In this document: piece after piece, positions 1 to 8,597 of the stretch
How positions within the stretch are numbered: position 1 is the stretch's first letter
Layout of the letters: each line of letters begins with the position of its first letter
DNA from: Thiomicrorhabdus sp041583835
Lineage (GTDB): Bacteria; Pseudomonadota; Gammaproteobacteria; Thiomicrospirales; Thiomicrospiraceae
Assembly: GCF_041583835.1 (NCBI RefSeq)
Contig: NZ_JBFHFC010000036.1
Span: forward strand, 1-12,784
Direction of reading: 5' to 3'
DNA: 12,784 nucleotides
Translations under genes and position numbers: made by a program
The notes under the pieces: generated by a model
The model's input: the letters and a program-made list of their open reading frames with translations, nothing else
The model's database searches: none
What the model was told of the DNA's origin: nothing

Positions 1-990
1 CCCCCTTTCAGCATAGAAGAACAGAACCATCACACCAGCCCGAGTATCGGTGTGGAAATCATCCACTGCAAACACAACCACTCGGATGAAGTGTTAATGC
101 ATGCCGATCTGGCGATGTATCAAGCCAAAAAACACGGTCGTAACACGGTGCGTTTCTTCGACCCGCAAATGCAAATTAACGTCGAGCAACTTGCCAGTCT
201 GCAAAACGACCTGCGGGATGCAATCGATGACGAACAATTTGAACTTTACTACCAGCCGCAAGTCAGCCAACATTCGGAAATTATTTACGCCGAGGCTTTA
301 ATCCGTTGGAATCACCCTCAAAAAGGCTTTATCTCTCCGGCAGAATTCATTCCGATGGCAGAGGAATCCGGCTTGATTATTCCGATCGGGGACTGGGTGA
401 TCAAAAACGCTTGTGAAACCTTGGTTAAATGGCGTTCCGACGAAGTGCTACGCCATATCAAACTGGCCGTTAACGTCAGTGCCAAGCAGTTCGCCGAAAA
501 CGAATTTGTCGACAAGGTTAAACACACCCTGACACAAACCGGCGCGAACCCTAACCATTTGAAGTTGGAACTGACCGAATCGGTGGTCGTCAAAGACATC
601 GAGAAAACCATTCTGACCATGAACGCCTTGCGCGACATCGGCGTACGTTTCTCCATGGACGATTTCGGAACCGGCCACTCGTCGCTGTCCAACTTAAAAC
701 GTCTGCCGTTGTCTCAGCTTAAAATCGATCAATCTTTCATTCGCGACCTGCCGGACGATACCGACGATGCGATCATCGTTAAAACCATCATCGCCATGTC
801 CAACACCTTAAAACTGGAAGTCATCGCGGAAGGGGTCGAAACTTACGAACAGAAAGAGTTCCTCAATCAAAACCAATGCTATGTCTACCAAGGCTACCTA
901 TTCAGCCGCCCTGTTCCTCTGAGCGAGTTTGAGACATTGGTAAAGAATACGTCGCAAATCAATGCGATTGAATTGGATATAGACTTCTAA
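1..990 (+). CDS. GGDEF-EAL diguanylate cyclase/phosphodiesterase, C-terminal part (5' end outside window)
   Basis: The frame is open from base 1 to the TAA at 988-990, so the gene starts left of the window; the GTG at 52 lies inside the GGDEF domain and is not a real start. The fragment is 329 residues. Residues 1 to about 55 are the end of a GGDEF domain: SIGVEII, then the usual ADLAMYQAK helix and GRN. The GGDEF signature itself is not visible, so cyclase activity cannot be judged. Residues about 65-320 are a complete EAL domain with EAL at 98-100, then NVSAKQF, LELTES, DDFGTG at 220-225, LKIDQSF, IAEGVET and QGYLFSRP. The metal-binding and catalytic residues of active c-di-GMP phosphodiesterases therefore appear present. 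Known role of the family: cytoplasmic or membrane-anchored turnover of c-di-GMP, controlling motility and biofilm. The N-terminal sensor part is missing here. A strong terminator follows 23 bases after the stop. Confidence 0.95.
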   Translation, partial: PPFSIEEQNHHTSPSIGVEIIHCKHNHSDEVLMHADLAMYQAKKHGRNTVRFFDPQMQINVEQLASLQNDLRDAIDDEQFELYYQPQVSQHSEIIYAEALIRWNHPQKGFISPAEFIPMAEESGLIIPIGDWVIKNACETLVKWRSDEVLRHIKLAVNVSAKQFAENEFVDKVKHTLTQTGANPNHLKLELTESVVVKDIEKTILTMNALRDIGVRFSMDDFGTGHSSLSNLKRLPLSQLKIDQSFIRDLPDDTDDAIIVKTIIAMSNTLKLEVIAEGVETYEQKEFLNQNQCYVYQGYLFSRPVPLSEFETLVKNTSQINAIELDIDF

Positions 991-1012
991 GCCCTTCGAA
1001 ATCGAGCGAATC

Positions 1013-1037
1013 AGGACGGATAACGATCCGTCCTTTT
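1013..1037 (+). terminator. Rho-independent terminator after the GGDEF-EAL gene
   Basis: Perfect 9-base arms, AGGACGGAT at 1013-1021 and ATCCGTCCT at 1026-1034, enclose the four-base loop AACG and are followed by TTTT. The T-run lies only on the + strand side, so it serves the GGDEF-EAL transcript and not the converging - strand operon. Confidence 0.9.
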
Positions 1038-1085
1038 AAATCAGCGAACGCCAAACCAAATCAGTGAACTGAATTTTTGATTTGG
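1038..1085. repeat. Short direct repeat plus weak hairpin in the convergent intergenic gap
   Basis: The sequence AAATCAGCGAAC at 1038-1049 recurs as AAATCAGTGAAC at 1058-1069, a 20-base period with 11 of 12 matches. The second copy overlaps an inverted repeat: CCAAATCA at 1056-1063 pairs with TGATTTGG at 1078-1085 across a 14-base loop. This could be a weak terminator for the - strand operon that ends at 1123, but it lacks a GC-rich stem. The rest of the gap to 1122 is AT-rich with no other visible signal. Confidence 0.35.
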
Positions 1086-1122
1086 ATTTAAAACAAAACC
1101 CGTTTAATTAAATTCAATTCGA

Positions 1123-4100
1123 CTAGTTCAATTCAATCCAGCGATCCAGATAACTGAAATACAGCACCCACTTCTGCGGTCTTGATTGGGAACCGGACGT
1201 CTCCGCATCCAACACATCGAATAAAGCGCCGTAACGTGCCAGCTGAGGTTGATAGTGCGCCACCTGCTTTTCGATAAAGGCTTCGACCTTATCAGCGCCT
1301 CCCTCGAAGAAACTGGTTTTGTAATCGACGATCCAGCGCGTTCCCGCCTCGTCCACGAAAGTACGGTCAACGATATGATTCGCCACCGCAACCTCTTCCA
1401 ACGAGGTCAGAGGATATTCGGTTTGAGAATCCCGATGATCCCCCTGTAACGCCCAACGGACCTTTTCGTTGGCCAAAGCATGACTCAATGACACCATCAC
1501 CCGTCGATGCGCCTCCTGCAACAACGCGCCTTGCAGACCTTCCTGCTTGAGCCATTGCAGATAAAAATCGCTTCTGTTTTCCAGTTCGGCTTGCGACCAT
1601 TGACGAACATCGTCCTGTGCCATCAATTCAAACACCGCATGCACCAGATTACCGACCGTGGTATTCAACAAAGCCTGATCGCTGCCCACCTCGCTAAAAC
1701 GCTCAGCCGTACTTTCTTCCAACTCGGAAACCATTTCGGCAACGCTCGCGTCCGGCGGCACTGCCGCACCGCTTTCGGCTTTGAACGGTTGAAAATCCAA
1801 CTGCGCCAGCAAAGTATTGCGTTCCAACGGTAAACGACTGACTTTAGGCAGAATCGGTTCGATCTCCAATAACGCTTCGGCTTCGTCAAAAGCCGCCGCC
1901 AGTTGCTCGAATTCAGCGCCGATGCAACACCATAACGGCTCGAGCAAACTGCCTTTTACCGGAGCAATCACCTTATCGGCCTTTTCGGAAATCTGATACG
2001 ACAAAGAACCGTACAAATGCAATTGCATCTTGGCACGCGTCGCCGCGACGTACAGCAATCTCGCCAGCTCGTAATCGGCTTTTTCCTGTTCGAAGCGTTT
2101 CAACAGGCCTGCCAAAAGCGAATCGCCTTGACCGCGTTGATCCAACGGTGCAATCACCAACCACTCGCGCATCGCATCCGAGGAATCGGCAACCGGCCCT
2201 AAAAACTGCAACCAGGAAACCAGTTCCTTGTCGTTGGCGCGCGGTTTGCGCCCCAAGCCCGGTAAAATCACGGTATCGAATTCCAACCCTTTGGATTTGT
2301 GCATGGTCATCAATTCAATCTGCTGACTCTGAGGCGACGCATCCGGACTGGCATAAAGGGTTTCAATCAGGTCGTCGAGTTTCTGAGCGTTCAACTCCTC
2401 ACTGTCGACCAGAGCCAACGTCTGCCAGAAAACCTCGACATTATCCAACGCCGTCGCGTTTTCGACGGTTTGAGCCCCATCCAGCTGCAACCAACATTCG
2501 CGCACCACCACCGAAAACGGCAGACTTCCCAATCGTCTTATCACTTCCTGCAACACAGGTAGAACCGTTTGCAAACGCTGTTGTCCAATCTCGCTGAGCG
2601 AACTGTCCGACCAACGTTCCGCTTGAATCAAATCCCAAACCGGACGGTAAAAATCATCGCCTAACAGCGCGTGCAAATCGTTTAACGATAAACCGACCAA
2701 CGGCGAACGCAACAACGCAATCCACGCAGGCCGATCCGCCAGATGCAATAAAGCGCGGCTCAACGCCAAACAATCCTGAATCTCCTGTCTGGCCTGTAAC
2801 GACTCCAATTCCACCGCCCTGAAACCGATCTCCTGCTGTTTCAACAGGCTCGCAATCATCATCAGACTGGAACGCGTGCGTCCCAACAACGCAATCTTCT
2901 TTTCGGGCTGATCCTGCAAATCCGTCAATCGCTGCCTGATAAGCTGAACCACTTCAACCGCTTCGCTCTGCGCCGACTGATTCAACGTCCAGTGCGTGTA
3001 AACAGCGGGATCGTTACATTCGGAAAACGCCTCCGCTTCGCTGTAACGTACCGCCCCGGTTTCGATATTATCTTGCTTCGGAAACACCTTCTTGAAAGTG
3101 CCGTTCACCCATTCGACCACGGACTGACTCGAACGGAAGTTCACCACCAGATTCAACGGTCTCAGACTGACTTCACCGATCTTGCCCTTCCAGGCCTTAA
3201 GAAAGTTTCCGACTTCCGCCTCACGGAAACGGTAGATCGACTGCATCGGGTCACCGACGATAAACATCGTCCGGCCGTCACCTTCCTGCCAGCCCGATAC
3301 CAACTTGCTGATCAAAGCATACTGCTCGCTACTGGTATCCTGAAATTCGTCCACCAACAGGTGATTAATCTGATAATCCAATTGCTGCGCCAACTCGGTC
3401 GGTTCCAATTCGGTGCCCAGAGCCTGACTCGCCGCCTGCGCCACTTCAATGAAATCGGCCTGTCCCTGCGAACGGAACACCACTTTCAGATAACCTGCCG
3501 CCATGGTCAACAATTGAATCAACCACTGTAAATTGTCCCACTGCTCCTGAGTGTACTGCGGATCGGGCAATCCCTTAAGCACCACCAGACTTTGCAGAAT
3601 CTGCTGCGACTGCGGCGCTTCGCGCAACCCGGCCAATACGTTCAGGAATCGATCTTTATTGTCTTTGGCTTCGCCTTTTCCGGCCGGAAAACCGTTATTT
3701 TTGGTCACCGACTTGCGAACGCTCTTATTGTCTTTAGTCAGCAGCCAGTCGGCGAGAATCCGCCATTTTTCGAAGTCTTCGATCTCGCCTCTCAAATTCC
3801 AACCGCACAAAGGCTGTAACCCTTCCTGCTCGTTCTGCACCGCAAAATCGGCAATTTCGCAGGCTTCGGACAACAATGGCATCACCGCTTTCAAGTGCGC
3901 CAACTGCGTTTCCAGCTCCTGCTCGACAATCAGACTTAACGCATATTCCAACGCTTCCCGCGCATTTTCGCCCTGCATCGACAATAAACTGCCCATCCAC
4001 TGATCGCGTTTTTTGAGCATGTTCACCAACAGCGCTTCGGCACGGTTATAACGGCCGTTCACCAAACGCAGCAGACTCGCCATCGCTTCGTTGCAATTCG

Positions 4101-4719
4101 GATCTTTCAGCGCCAAACGCGCGGCTTCCAAATAATGCGGATCGGCCTTCTGAGACACCTGAGGCTGCGCCCCCATCTTGGACAGTAACGGCATCTGCCC
4201 GACCAGAAAGCCGTTCATGCCGTCAATGGTCTTGATTCTCAGACGATTCGGATTCTCCAAAAGCGACCAGGCCTGTTCGGAATCGCGCTGCAATGCTTTA
4301 CGCGCCAGTTTCCAGGTATTGATTTCATATAGAGAGGCGTCGTCGGACAAACTTGTGTGCAAACCAAGTTTCAATGCACCGATGATACGTTCGCGCATCT
4401 CGGCGGCGGCTTTTTTGGTGAACGTCATGGCGACGATCTTTTCAGGCTGGTCGACCTGCGACAACAACGCCAGAAAACGTTGGGTCAGCAAAGCGGTCTT
4501 ACCGGAACCCGCGGGAGCCTGAACGATGAATGAAGCAAACGGATTGATGGCTTCGAAACGAGCACCGCCATCGGTTAATTTCTCGTCCGGCTGCAAACCG
4601 AACAGAGTTTGTAAACTTGGTGGGGTCGCCGGTGTCATAACGCTTTCGACCTGAGGCTCGGCATCACCAAACAAGTCCGCTTGCATGGCGGCGTACTCTT
4701 CGTAATCCGAACGGCTCAT
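1123..4719 (-). CDS. AddA/RecB-like helicase-nuclease (UvrD/Rep superfamily 1)
   Basis: A protein of 1198 residues, typical for AddA/RecB. Helicase motifs run in order: Walker A APAGSGKT 68-75, motif Ia around TFTKKAAAEMRER 99-111, Walker B LLVDEFQD 454-461, motif III VGDPMQSIYRFR 488-499, motif IV NFRSS 527-531, motif V TMHKSKGLEFD 805-815, and motif VI LLYVAATRAK 888-897. The C-terminus is a PD-(D/E)XK nuclease: GNLVH 1023-1027, D1118, IVDYKTS 1130-1136 and Q1158/Q1159 in the following helix. All key residues look intact. Expected role: ATP-driven unwinding and resection of double-strand ends for RecA loading, with the AddB-like partner encoded immediately upstream. The ATG overlaps the partner's TGA as ATGA, and a GGAGGAG ribosome site lies 5 bases before it, which fixes the start. 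No RecC- or RecD-like gene is visible, so the AddAB layout fits better than RecBCD. It could be annotated simply as a UvrD-helicase domain protein. Confidence 0.93.
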   Translation of the reverse strand: MSRSDYEEYAAMQADLFGDAEPQVESVMTPATPPSLQTLFGLQPDEKLTDGGARFEAINPFASFIVQAPAGSGKTALLTQRFLALLSQVDQPEKIVAMTFTKKAAAEMRERIIGALKLGLHTSLSDDASLYEINTWKLARKALQRDSEQAWSLLENPNRLRIKTIDGMNGFLVGQMPLLSKMGAQPQVSQKADPHYLEAARLALKDPNCNEAMASLLRLVNGRYNRAEALLVNMLKKRDQWMGSLLSMQGENAREALEYALSLIVEQELETQLAHLKAVMPLLSEACEIADFAVQNEQEGLQPLCGWNLRGEIEDFEKWRILADWLLTKDNKSVRKSVTKNNGFPAGKGEAKDNKDRFLNVLAGLREAPQSQQILQSLVVLKGLPDPQYTQEQWDNLQWLIQLLTMAAGYLKVVFRSQGQADFIEVAQAASQALGTELEPTELAQQLDYQINHLLVDEFQDTSSEQYALISKLVSGWQEGDGRTMFIVGDPMQSIYRFREAEVGNFLKAWKGKIGEVSLRPLNLVVNFRSSQSVVEWVNGTFKKVFPKQDNIETGAVRYSEAEAFSECNDPAVYTHWTLNQSAQSEAVEVVQLIRQRLTDLQDQPEKKIALLGRTRSSLMMIASLLKQQEIGFRAVELESLQARQEIQDCLALSRALLHLADRPAWIALLRSPLVGLSLNDLHALLGDDFYRPVWDLIQAERWSDSSLSEIGQQRLQTVLPVLQEVIRRLGSLPFSVVVRECWLQLDGAQTVENATALDNVEVFWQTLALVDSEELNAQKLDDLIETLYASPDASPQSQQIELMTMHKSKGLEFDTVILPGLGRKPRANDKELVSWLQFLGPVADSSDAMREWLVIAPLDQRGQGDSLLAGLLKRFEQEKADYELARLLYVAATRAKMQLHLYGSLSYQISEKADKVIAPVKGSLLEPLWCCIGAEFEQLAAAFDEAEALLEIEPILPKVSRLPLERNTLLAQLDFQPFKAESGAAVPPDASVAEMVSELEESTAERFSEVGSDQALLNTTVGNLVHAVFELMAQDDVRQWSQAELENRSDFYLQWLKQEGLQGALLQEAHRRVMVSLSHALANEKVRWALQGDHRDSQTEYPLTSLEEVAVANHIVDRTFVDEAGTRWIVDYKTSFFEGGADKVEAFIEKQVAHYQPQLARYGALFDVLDAETSGSQSRPQKWVLYFSYLDRWIELN

Positions 4720-7466
4720 TCGAACTCCTCCGCACTGATTCCGGCTTGCGCCAACTGCATCTCCACTTCCGGCAATCTCAACGCCAACAGACTCGCGGCA
4801 TAGGCCACATCCACCGGTTTATCGAAACGCATGTCCGCCACGCCCTGTTGAATCAAATGCGCCAAATCCAATACCTCCTGTCGCAGACTGTCTAAAAAGT
4901 CCGGCCACTGCACCTCGTAAAAATCACTGCCCTCTTTCTCGGCCATTTTCGCAAACACCTTCACCGAACGCCCGCCACTCAACACCTCGTCCTCGGCCGC
5001 CAGTGCATTCAGGCTCACGCCGTCGTCGGAATGCAGCAACGCATAACCGATTCCGGCCACCGCTTCGTCCATGGTATGCAGATACACCGCCAACTGCGGC
5101 GCCTTGATCGGGCTTTTCAACAAGTCGCCGACACTGGCTTTACCGGTTTTATAATCCAAAATCACTTTCTCGCCGTTGACCTGATCGATGCGGTCGATAA
5201 TGACTTTAAACTCGATGCCTGCGAGTTGAATCAAGGTTTCGCGTTCGGTCTCCTCCACCGCAAACGACGGGCGCTGTTTTTCCACTTCCATCCATTGCAA
5301 TAGCAATTCGAGAATACGTGCCTGTTCCAACGCCAGATAATGTTCGTCGAACGCGTTTTTCAGTTCGGCAAAACTGCTTTCGATCAAATCGGTCAAACGC
5401 TGTTGAATCTCTTCGTCGCTCAGCGTGAACAGATTGGCTTGGGTTTTGGTCTCTTGCCAGAAATGTTCCAGAACCTCGTGAATCAAGGTTCCCTGATTGG
5501 TACTTTGCAGTCCGTCTTCAACCTCTTGTAGATTGTTGCGTGCGCCCAAACGGAAATCCATGAACGCCATCAATGGACATTTACTTTGCGCCTGCAAGAT
5601 TCCGGTTCCGCCGGGCGCATGACTGCCCGCAGGAATTTCCGGACCGCGATTATCCAGCTCCCACACCAAGTCGCTGCGTTGAGTAAAGTTGACGCTCGCC
5701 AAGGTTTGATAATCGGCGCGCGCATAAGAGGATGCCTGTTCAAAAAGTTTCGACTCCAACAACGGACTGCTCAACAACTCGGCCTCGCCCAGATATTTGG
5801 CGTAACTCCACACCTGAACCGGTGCGGCGGCATACAGACGCTGCGTGACCTGTCGGGCGTACTCCAACTCGCGCTGAGCATCGCAACGCGGCAATTTATA
5901 AGTACGCTGCAACGGCACCGGCAGAAACGGATTCGGGTTCGGCATTCTCGGCCAGGCTTCGTCGGTCAAGCCCATGATCCAAAGTGCATCGAACTGCTGT
6001 CCGCCGGCCTCGAGCATCCCCATAATCTGAATCGGCTGCAAACCCCGGCTTTGCGACTGGTGCAAGGTTTCGCCGACATAACGGTTCAACACGGACAGCC
6101 ATTCGCTCAAAGTCTGTTTACCCTGAGTCGCGGTCAAACTACGGAAGCGGCCGAGTACGTCTCCGAACGCCTGCTTCTGCTGATATTCGTCACTATTCAG
6201 TTCGCGATAACTCGCCCACCCCAACGTCTGCAAACACGCTTCCGCCAAATCGACGAATTCGACGACCGTAAGTGAACCGCCCGATTGGCTTTCGATCTGT
6301 TTTTGCCACTGTTGAAGTCGCTTTTTCAGCCCTTTCGGCAGTTTGTCGCCCGCTTCCGCCGCCAACAAGGTCGGCCATTTGAAACTGGTCCATTGCAGAC
6401 GTCGTAAACCGGCATCGGACTGCTGTCTCTGCAAGGCGTTTTCAGCGGTATAAGGAGAAATCAACCACTCGCTCCACTCACTGTAAGCGCAAGTGCGTTT
6501 GGGCTGTAGAAACAATTTAAGGGATTGAAGTGCATTTTTGACCAACGGCACTTCGCGCAGGGAAACACCGAGAGACAGATTGTAGAGAGTGTGGGTTTTC
6601 GTGCTTTGTAGATGCAGCCATTGCTGTTTGGCCAATGCCAACTGTTCGTCCAAAGCACTGCTCAAGGCCGCTTTGTAGTCCGCCAGATTAGGCGCGATCA
6701 CGCCGATTTTGACGCTATGAACCGGTTTAGTCTGTTGCAGATCGAGCCACTGTTGCACACACCAGCTCGCCACTTGTTGCACCTCGTCCAACGGGTCGCG
6801 CGCCGTATAGAGCGAAACTTGGGGAACGGCTTCCATCTCGGTGTCGGCCTGAACCGTTACCTGACTGCCGCGTTGTTCGACAATCGATTGCCAGCGTTTC
6901 ATCAACGGCGTGATTTCGTCGAATCCGTGCAAGCGGAATGTTTGCGGCAAACGCCCTTTGCCGTCCGCCAACCACTGCAGACGTTTCTGTTGATGCAACA
7001 CTTCGTCCTGCCAGCCGTGTTCGGCTAAAATCGCTTGATAACGTTGCACGCCGCTTTTGAACAGTTCGACCTCTTCGGAATGGAAATGCAGATCCAAGAC
7101 CTCGTCACGCTGTTCGTCGGTCAACCATTCCATCCATAACGACCAGGCCTGGTGAAGTTGTTTGGCGGTACTCGACGGATTCAACAACGTCAAAGGCTGT
7201 CCCTGTTCGTCGGTACGCTGTTCGATTTCCTGCTCAAGCACCTGTTCCCAAACCAACTGTGCCTCGAATGCGGAAAGAATTTTGCCGGACAGGTCGCCCT
7301 GCGCCAATTCGCCGCGCAGCAGACAAGCCTGCTCCCATTGCAGCCACCATTGCCCCATCGTCATCACTTGCGGGGTCACGATCACCGTCTGCGTTTGGCG
7401 GGCAAGCGCCTGTTGTTTCAAGGTTTGGGTCAAACGGCTGTTGGCGGTGAGGTGAATCACGGACAT
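4716..7466 (-). CDS. AddB-like repair protein with C-terminal PD-(D/E)XK nuclease
   Basis: A protein of 916 residues, matching the roughly 900-residue AddB-related 'probable DNA repair protein' group of beta/gammaproteobacteria (TIGR03623 as I remember it). The N-terminus, LTANSRLTQTL at 6-16, replaces the Walker A seen in Bacillus AddB, so the helicase fold is probably inactive and serves as scaffold or for Chi-type recognition. The centre has the family pattern QFDALWIMGLTDEAWP 491-506. The nuclease part has GTLIHEVLEHFW 659-670, D758 and D761 in IIDRID 756-761, LDYKTGKA 770-777 and PQLAVY 790-795, so the catalytic residues look intact. One cysteine, C630, precedes the nuclease as in AddB iron-sulfur proteins. 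No cysteine follows it, and the usual C-terminal CxxC...C segment reads VAYAASLLALRLPE at 887-900. The ATG at 7466 has GGGA five bases upstream. The stop overlaps the helicase start. Expected partner: the helicase-nuclease above. Confidence 0.88.
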   Translation of the reverse strand: MSVIHLTANSRLTQTLKQQALARQTQTVIVTPQVMTMGQWWLQWEQACLLRGELAQGDLSGKILSAFEAQLVWEQVLEQEIEQRTDEQGQPLTLLNPSSTAKQLHQAWSLWMEWLTDEQRDEVLDLHFHSEEVELFKSGVQRYQAILAEHGWQDEVLHQQKRLQWLADGKGRLPQTFRLHGFDEITPLMKRWQSIVEQRGSQVTVQADTEMEAVPQVSLYTARDPLDEVQQVASWCVQQWLDLQQTKPVHSVKIGVIAPNLADYKAALSSALDEQLALAKQQWLHLQSTKTHTLYNLSLGVSLREVPLVKNALQSLKLFLQPKRTCAYSEWSEWLISPYTAENALQRQQSDAGLRRLQWTSFKWPTLLAAEAGDKLPKGLKKRLQQWQKQIESQSGGSLTVVEFVDLAEACLQTLGWASYRELNSDEYQQKQAFGDVLGRFRSLTATQGKQTLSEWLSVLNRYVGETLHQSQSRGLQPIQIMGMLEAGGQQFDALWIMGLTDEAWPRMPNPNPFLPVPLQRTYKLPRCDAQRELEYARQVTQRLYAAAPVQVWSYAKYLGEAELLSSPLLESKLFEQASSYARADYQTLASVNFTQRSDLVWELDNRGPEIPAGSHAPGGTGILQAQSKCPLMAFMDFRLGARNNLQEVEDGLQSTNQGTLIHEVLEHFWQETKTQANLFTLSDEEIQQRLTDLIESSFAELKNAFDEHYLALEQARILELLLQWMEVEKQRPSFAVEETERETLIQLAGIEFKVIIDRIDQVNGEKVILDYKTGKASVGDLLKSPIKAPQLAVYLHTMDEAVAGIGYALLHSDDGVSLNALAAEDEVLSGGRSVKVFAKMAEKEGSDFYEVQWPDFLDSLRQEVLDLAHLIQQGVADMRFDKPVDVAYAASLLALRLPEVEMQLAQAGISAEEFE
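4725..4731 (-). promoter_or_regulatory. Strong ribosome binding site inside the addB-like 3' end
   Basis: GGAGGAG on the - strand lies 5 bases before the ATG of the helicase gene and within the last codons of the AddB-like gene. Together with the 4-base ATGA overlap it supports translational coupling and a balanced ratio of the two subunits. Confidence 0.8.
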
Positions 7467-7541
7467 AAAAATCCCAATATCTCTTCTATTGAAAATGTGG
7501 TGCTAACAAGTGGTTCAGCATAGCAAAACACCCAAGCGATC

Positions 7542-8381
7542 TTAACTTAAAAATTGAATCAATTGCCCGCCGTGCTGTTTTATCCAGCGTTTGGCCTGCG
7601 GTGTTTGCGGGTAATGACGTTCCACCAATTGCCAGAAGTCAGGCGAGTGATTAGCGTGAACCAGATGGCATAACTCATGCACGATCACATAATCCACCAC
7701 CCAGCTCGGCGCCTGCATCAGCTTCCAATTGAACTGAATACGGCCGTCGGGGTAACAACTGCCCCAACGAGATTTATAGGTTTTGACGGTCACGCTTTTA
7801 GCCTGTACACCGATTTGCCGCGCGTAAATTTCCAGTTGCGGTTCAATGTAAGCATGGCTCTGTTCGATAAACCACTGTTGAATCGAAAGCTTGATCTTCG
7901 CCTGAACGGTTTCAGACTCCGGCTGCATTCCTTCCGAAAGACCGCCCACCCAAAAACAACCGTCCTGCAAACGACACGGCAGTGTCGATGGACGACGTCT
8001 ACGGGATTTTGTTGGCTGATTTAACTCGCCTCGGTCGGCTAAAGCGTGTTCGCTAAACTGCAAACCGTAGGCTTCGCCGTGAAACAGCACCGTCTGGCCC
8101 GGCTGCGCCTTAAAACCGCCAAGCGGTCGGGATTGCAAAGTATTCACTTTACGGGCAATCCATTGGGAATGATGCTGTAAAAGTTTGTGCAGCGCACGTT
8201 CCGACAAATGACGCGGTACGTGCAGTTCAACGCCCTCGGCCGTGTGTTTCAGCGCAATCGATTTCTTACGCGCGGTTTTAACGATCGGCAGAGTATGCTC
8301 TCCGGCAGAGAAAGTGTTTGCAGTCGGTGTTTTCAGCAGTCTTTTTAACAAATCACAGTCTCGCGTATAACTAAAATCCAA
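7542..8381 (-). CDS. YgjP-like (DUF45/WLM) zinc metallopeptidase
   Basis: A protein of 279 residues if begun at the TTG at 8381. The family signature is plain: KSRWGSC 203-209, then VHELCHL 234-240 with the HExxH zinc motif at 235-239 and a likely third ligand H245 in ANHSPDFW. The N-terminal half has the usual pattern of the family (ARKKSIALKH, then a helix with WIARK). Members related to YgjP and SprT-like proteases are soluble metallopeptidases with poorly known substrates. The start is uncertain: the frame has no ATG or GTG before the conserved part. TTG at 8381 and TTG at residue 11 (8351) are the candidates, and neither has a good ribosome site; GAGA lies about 8 bases before the second. 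The gene is 75 bases upstream of the AddB-like gene on the same strand and may be co-transcribed with it. A functional link to end repair is only inference. R127-R130 is a basic insertion. Confidence 0.88.
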   Translation of the reverse strand: MDFSYTRDCDLLKRLLKTPTANTFSAGEHTLPIVKTARKKSIALKHTAEGVELHVPRHLSERALHKLLQHHSQWIARKVNTLQSRPLGGFKAQPGQTVLFHGEAYGLQFSEHALADRGELNQPTKSRRRRPSTLPCRLQDGCFWVGGLSEGMQPESETVQAKIKLSIQQWFIEQSHAYIEPQLEIYARQIGVQAKSVTVKTYKSRWGSCYPDGRIQFNWKLMQAPSWVVDYVIVHELCHLVHANHSPDFWQLVERHYPQTPQAKRWIKQHGGQLIQFLS

Positions 8382-8423
8382 CGCTTGAAAACAGGCCGAA
8401 AGCCGAGCGCCGCTTGAAGGGAT

Positions 8424-8429
8424 ATTATA
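8424..8429 (-). promoter_or_regulatory. Possible -10 element for the YgjP-like gene
   Basis: The - strand reads TATAAT, a perfect -10 consensus, about 43 bases before the TTG at 8381. No good -35 hexamer lies 16-18 bases upstream, so this is a tentative call. It would also drive the AddB/AddA-like genes if the three form one operon. Confidence 0.35.
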
Positions 8430-8537
8430 GATTTTCCAGACAAAATAAAACGCCTAATCCGCGCTTTTTAATGCATTTACACCATCGCCATTCTGAATAC
8501 GATTATGGCTGCGTGTTCCTTTATCCGTTCAGGTGGC

Positions 8538-8566
8538 TTAGAATGCAAGCCATTCCTCCTTACAAT
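8538..8566 (+). promoter_or_regulatory. Probable sigma-70 promoter for the pseudouridine synthase gene
   Basis: TTAGAA at 8538-8543 and TACAAT at 8561-8566 are separated by exactly 17 bases. The -10 matches consensus at five of six positions and the -35 at three of six. Transcription would begin near 8573, about 25 bases before the ATG at 8598. This position also argues against the longer frame that opens at 8505. Confidence 0.5.
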
Positions 8567-8597
8567 GTGTACCGCAGCAAAACGACAGCAGGATCTT

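Noticed and set aside
52..990. Complete short gene starting at the GTG at 52
   Set aside because: The frame is open to base 1 and the residues before the GTG continue the GGDEF domain, so this is the tail of a larger gene.
2148..2597. Open frame of 149 codons on the + strand opposite the helicase gene
   Set aside because: Low-complexity, proline- and arginine-rich product antisense to a well-supported gene; a shadow of its codon usage. The same applies to 3551-4003, 2992-3531 and 5586-6275.
1123..7466. RecBCD rather than AddAB-type complex
   Set aside because: Only two subunits are present, both ending in a PD-(D/E)XK nuclease, and no RecC- or RecD-like gene is adjacent; the second protein matches AddB-type motifs.
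8505..8597. Longer N-terminus of the pseudouridine synthase
   Set aside because: The stretch holds a plausible -35/-10 pair and lacks a ribosome site, while ATG at 8598 has AGGA at good spacing.
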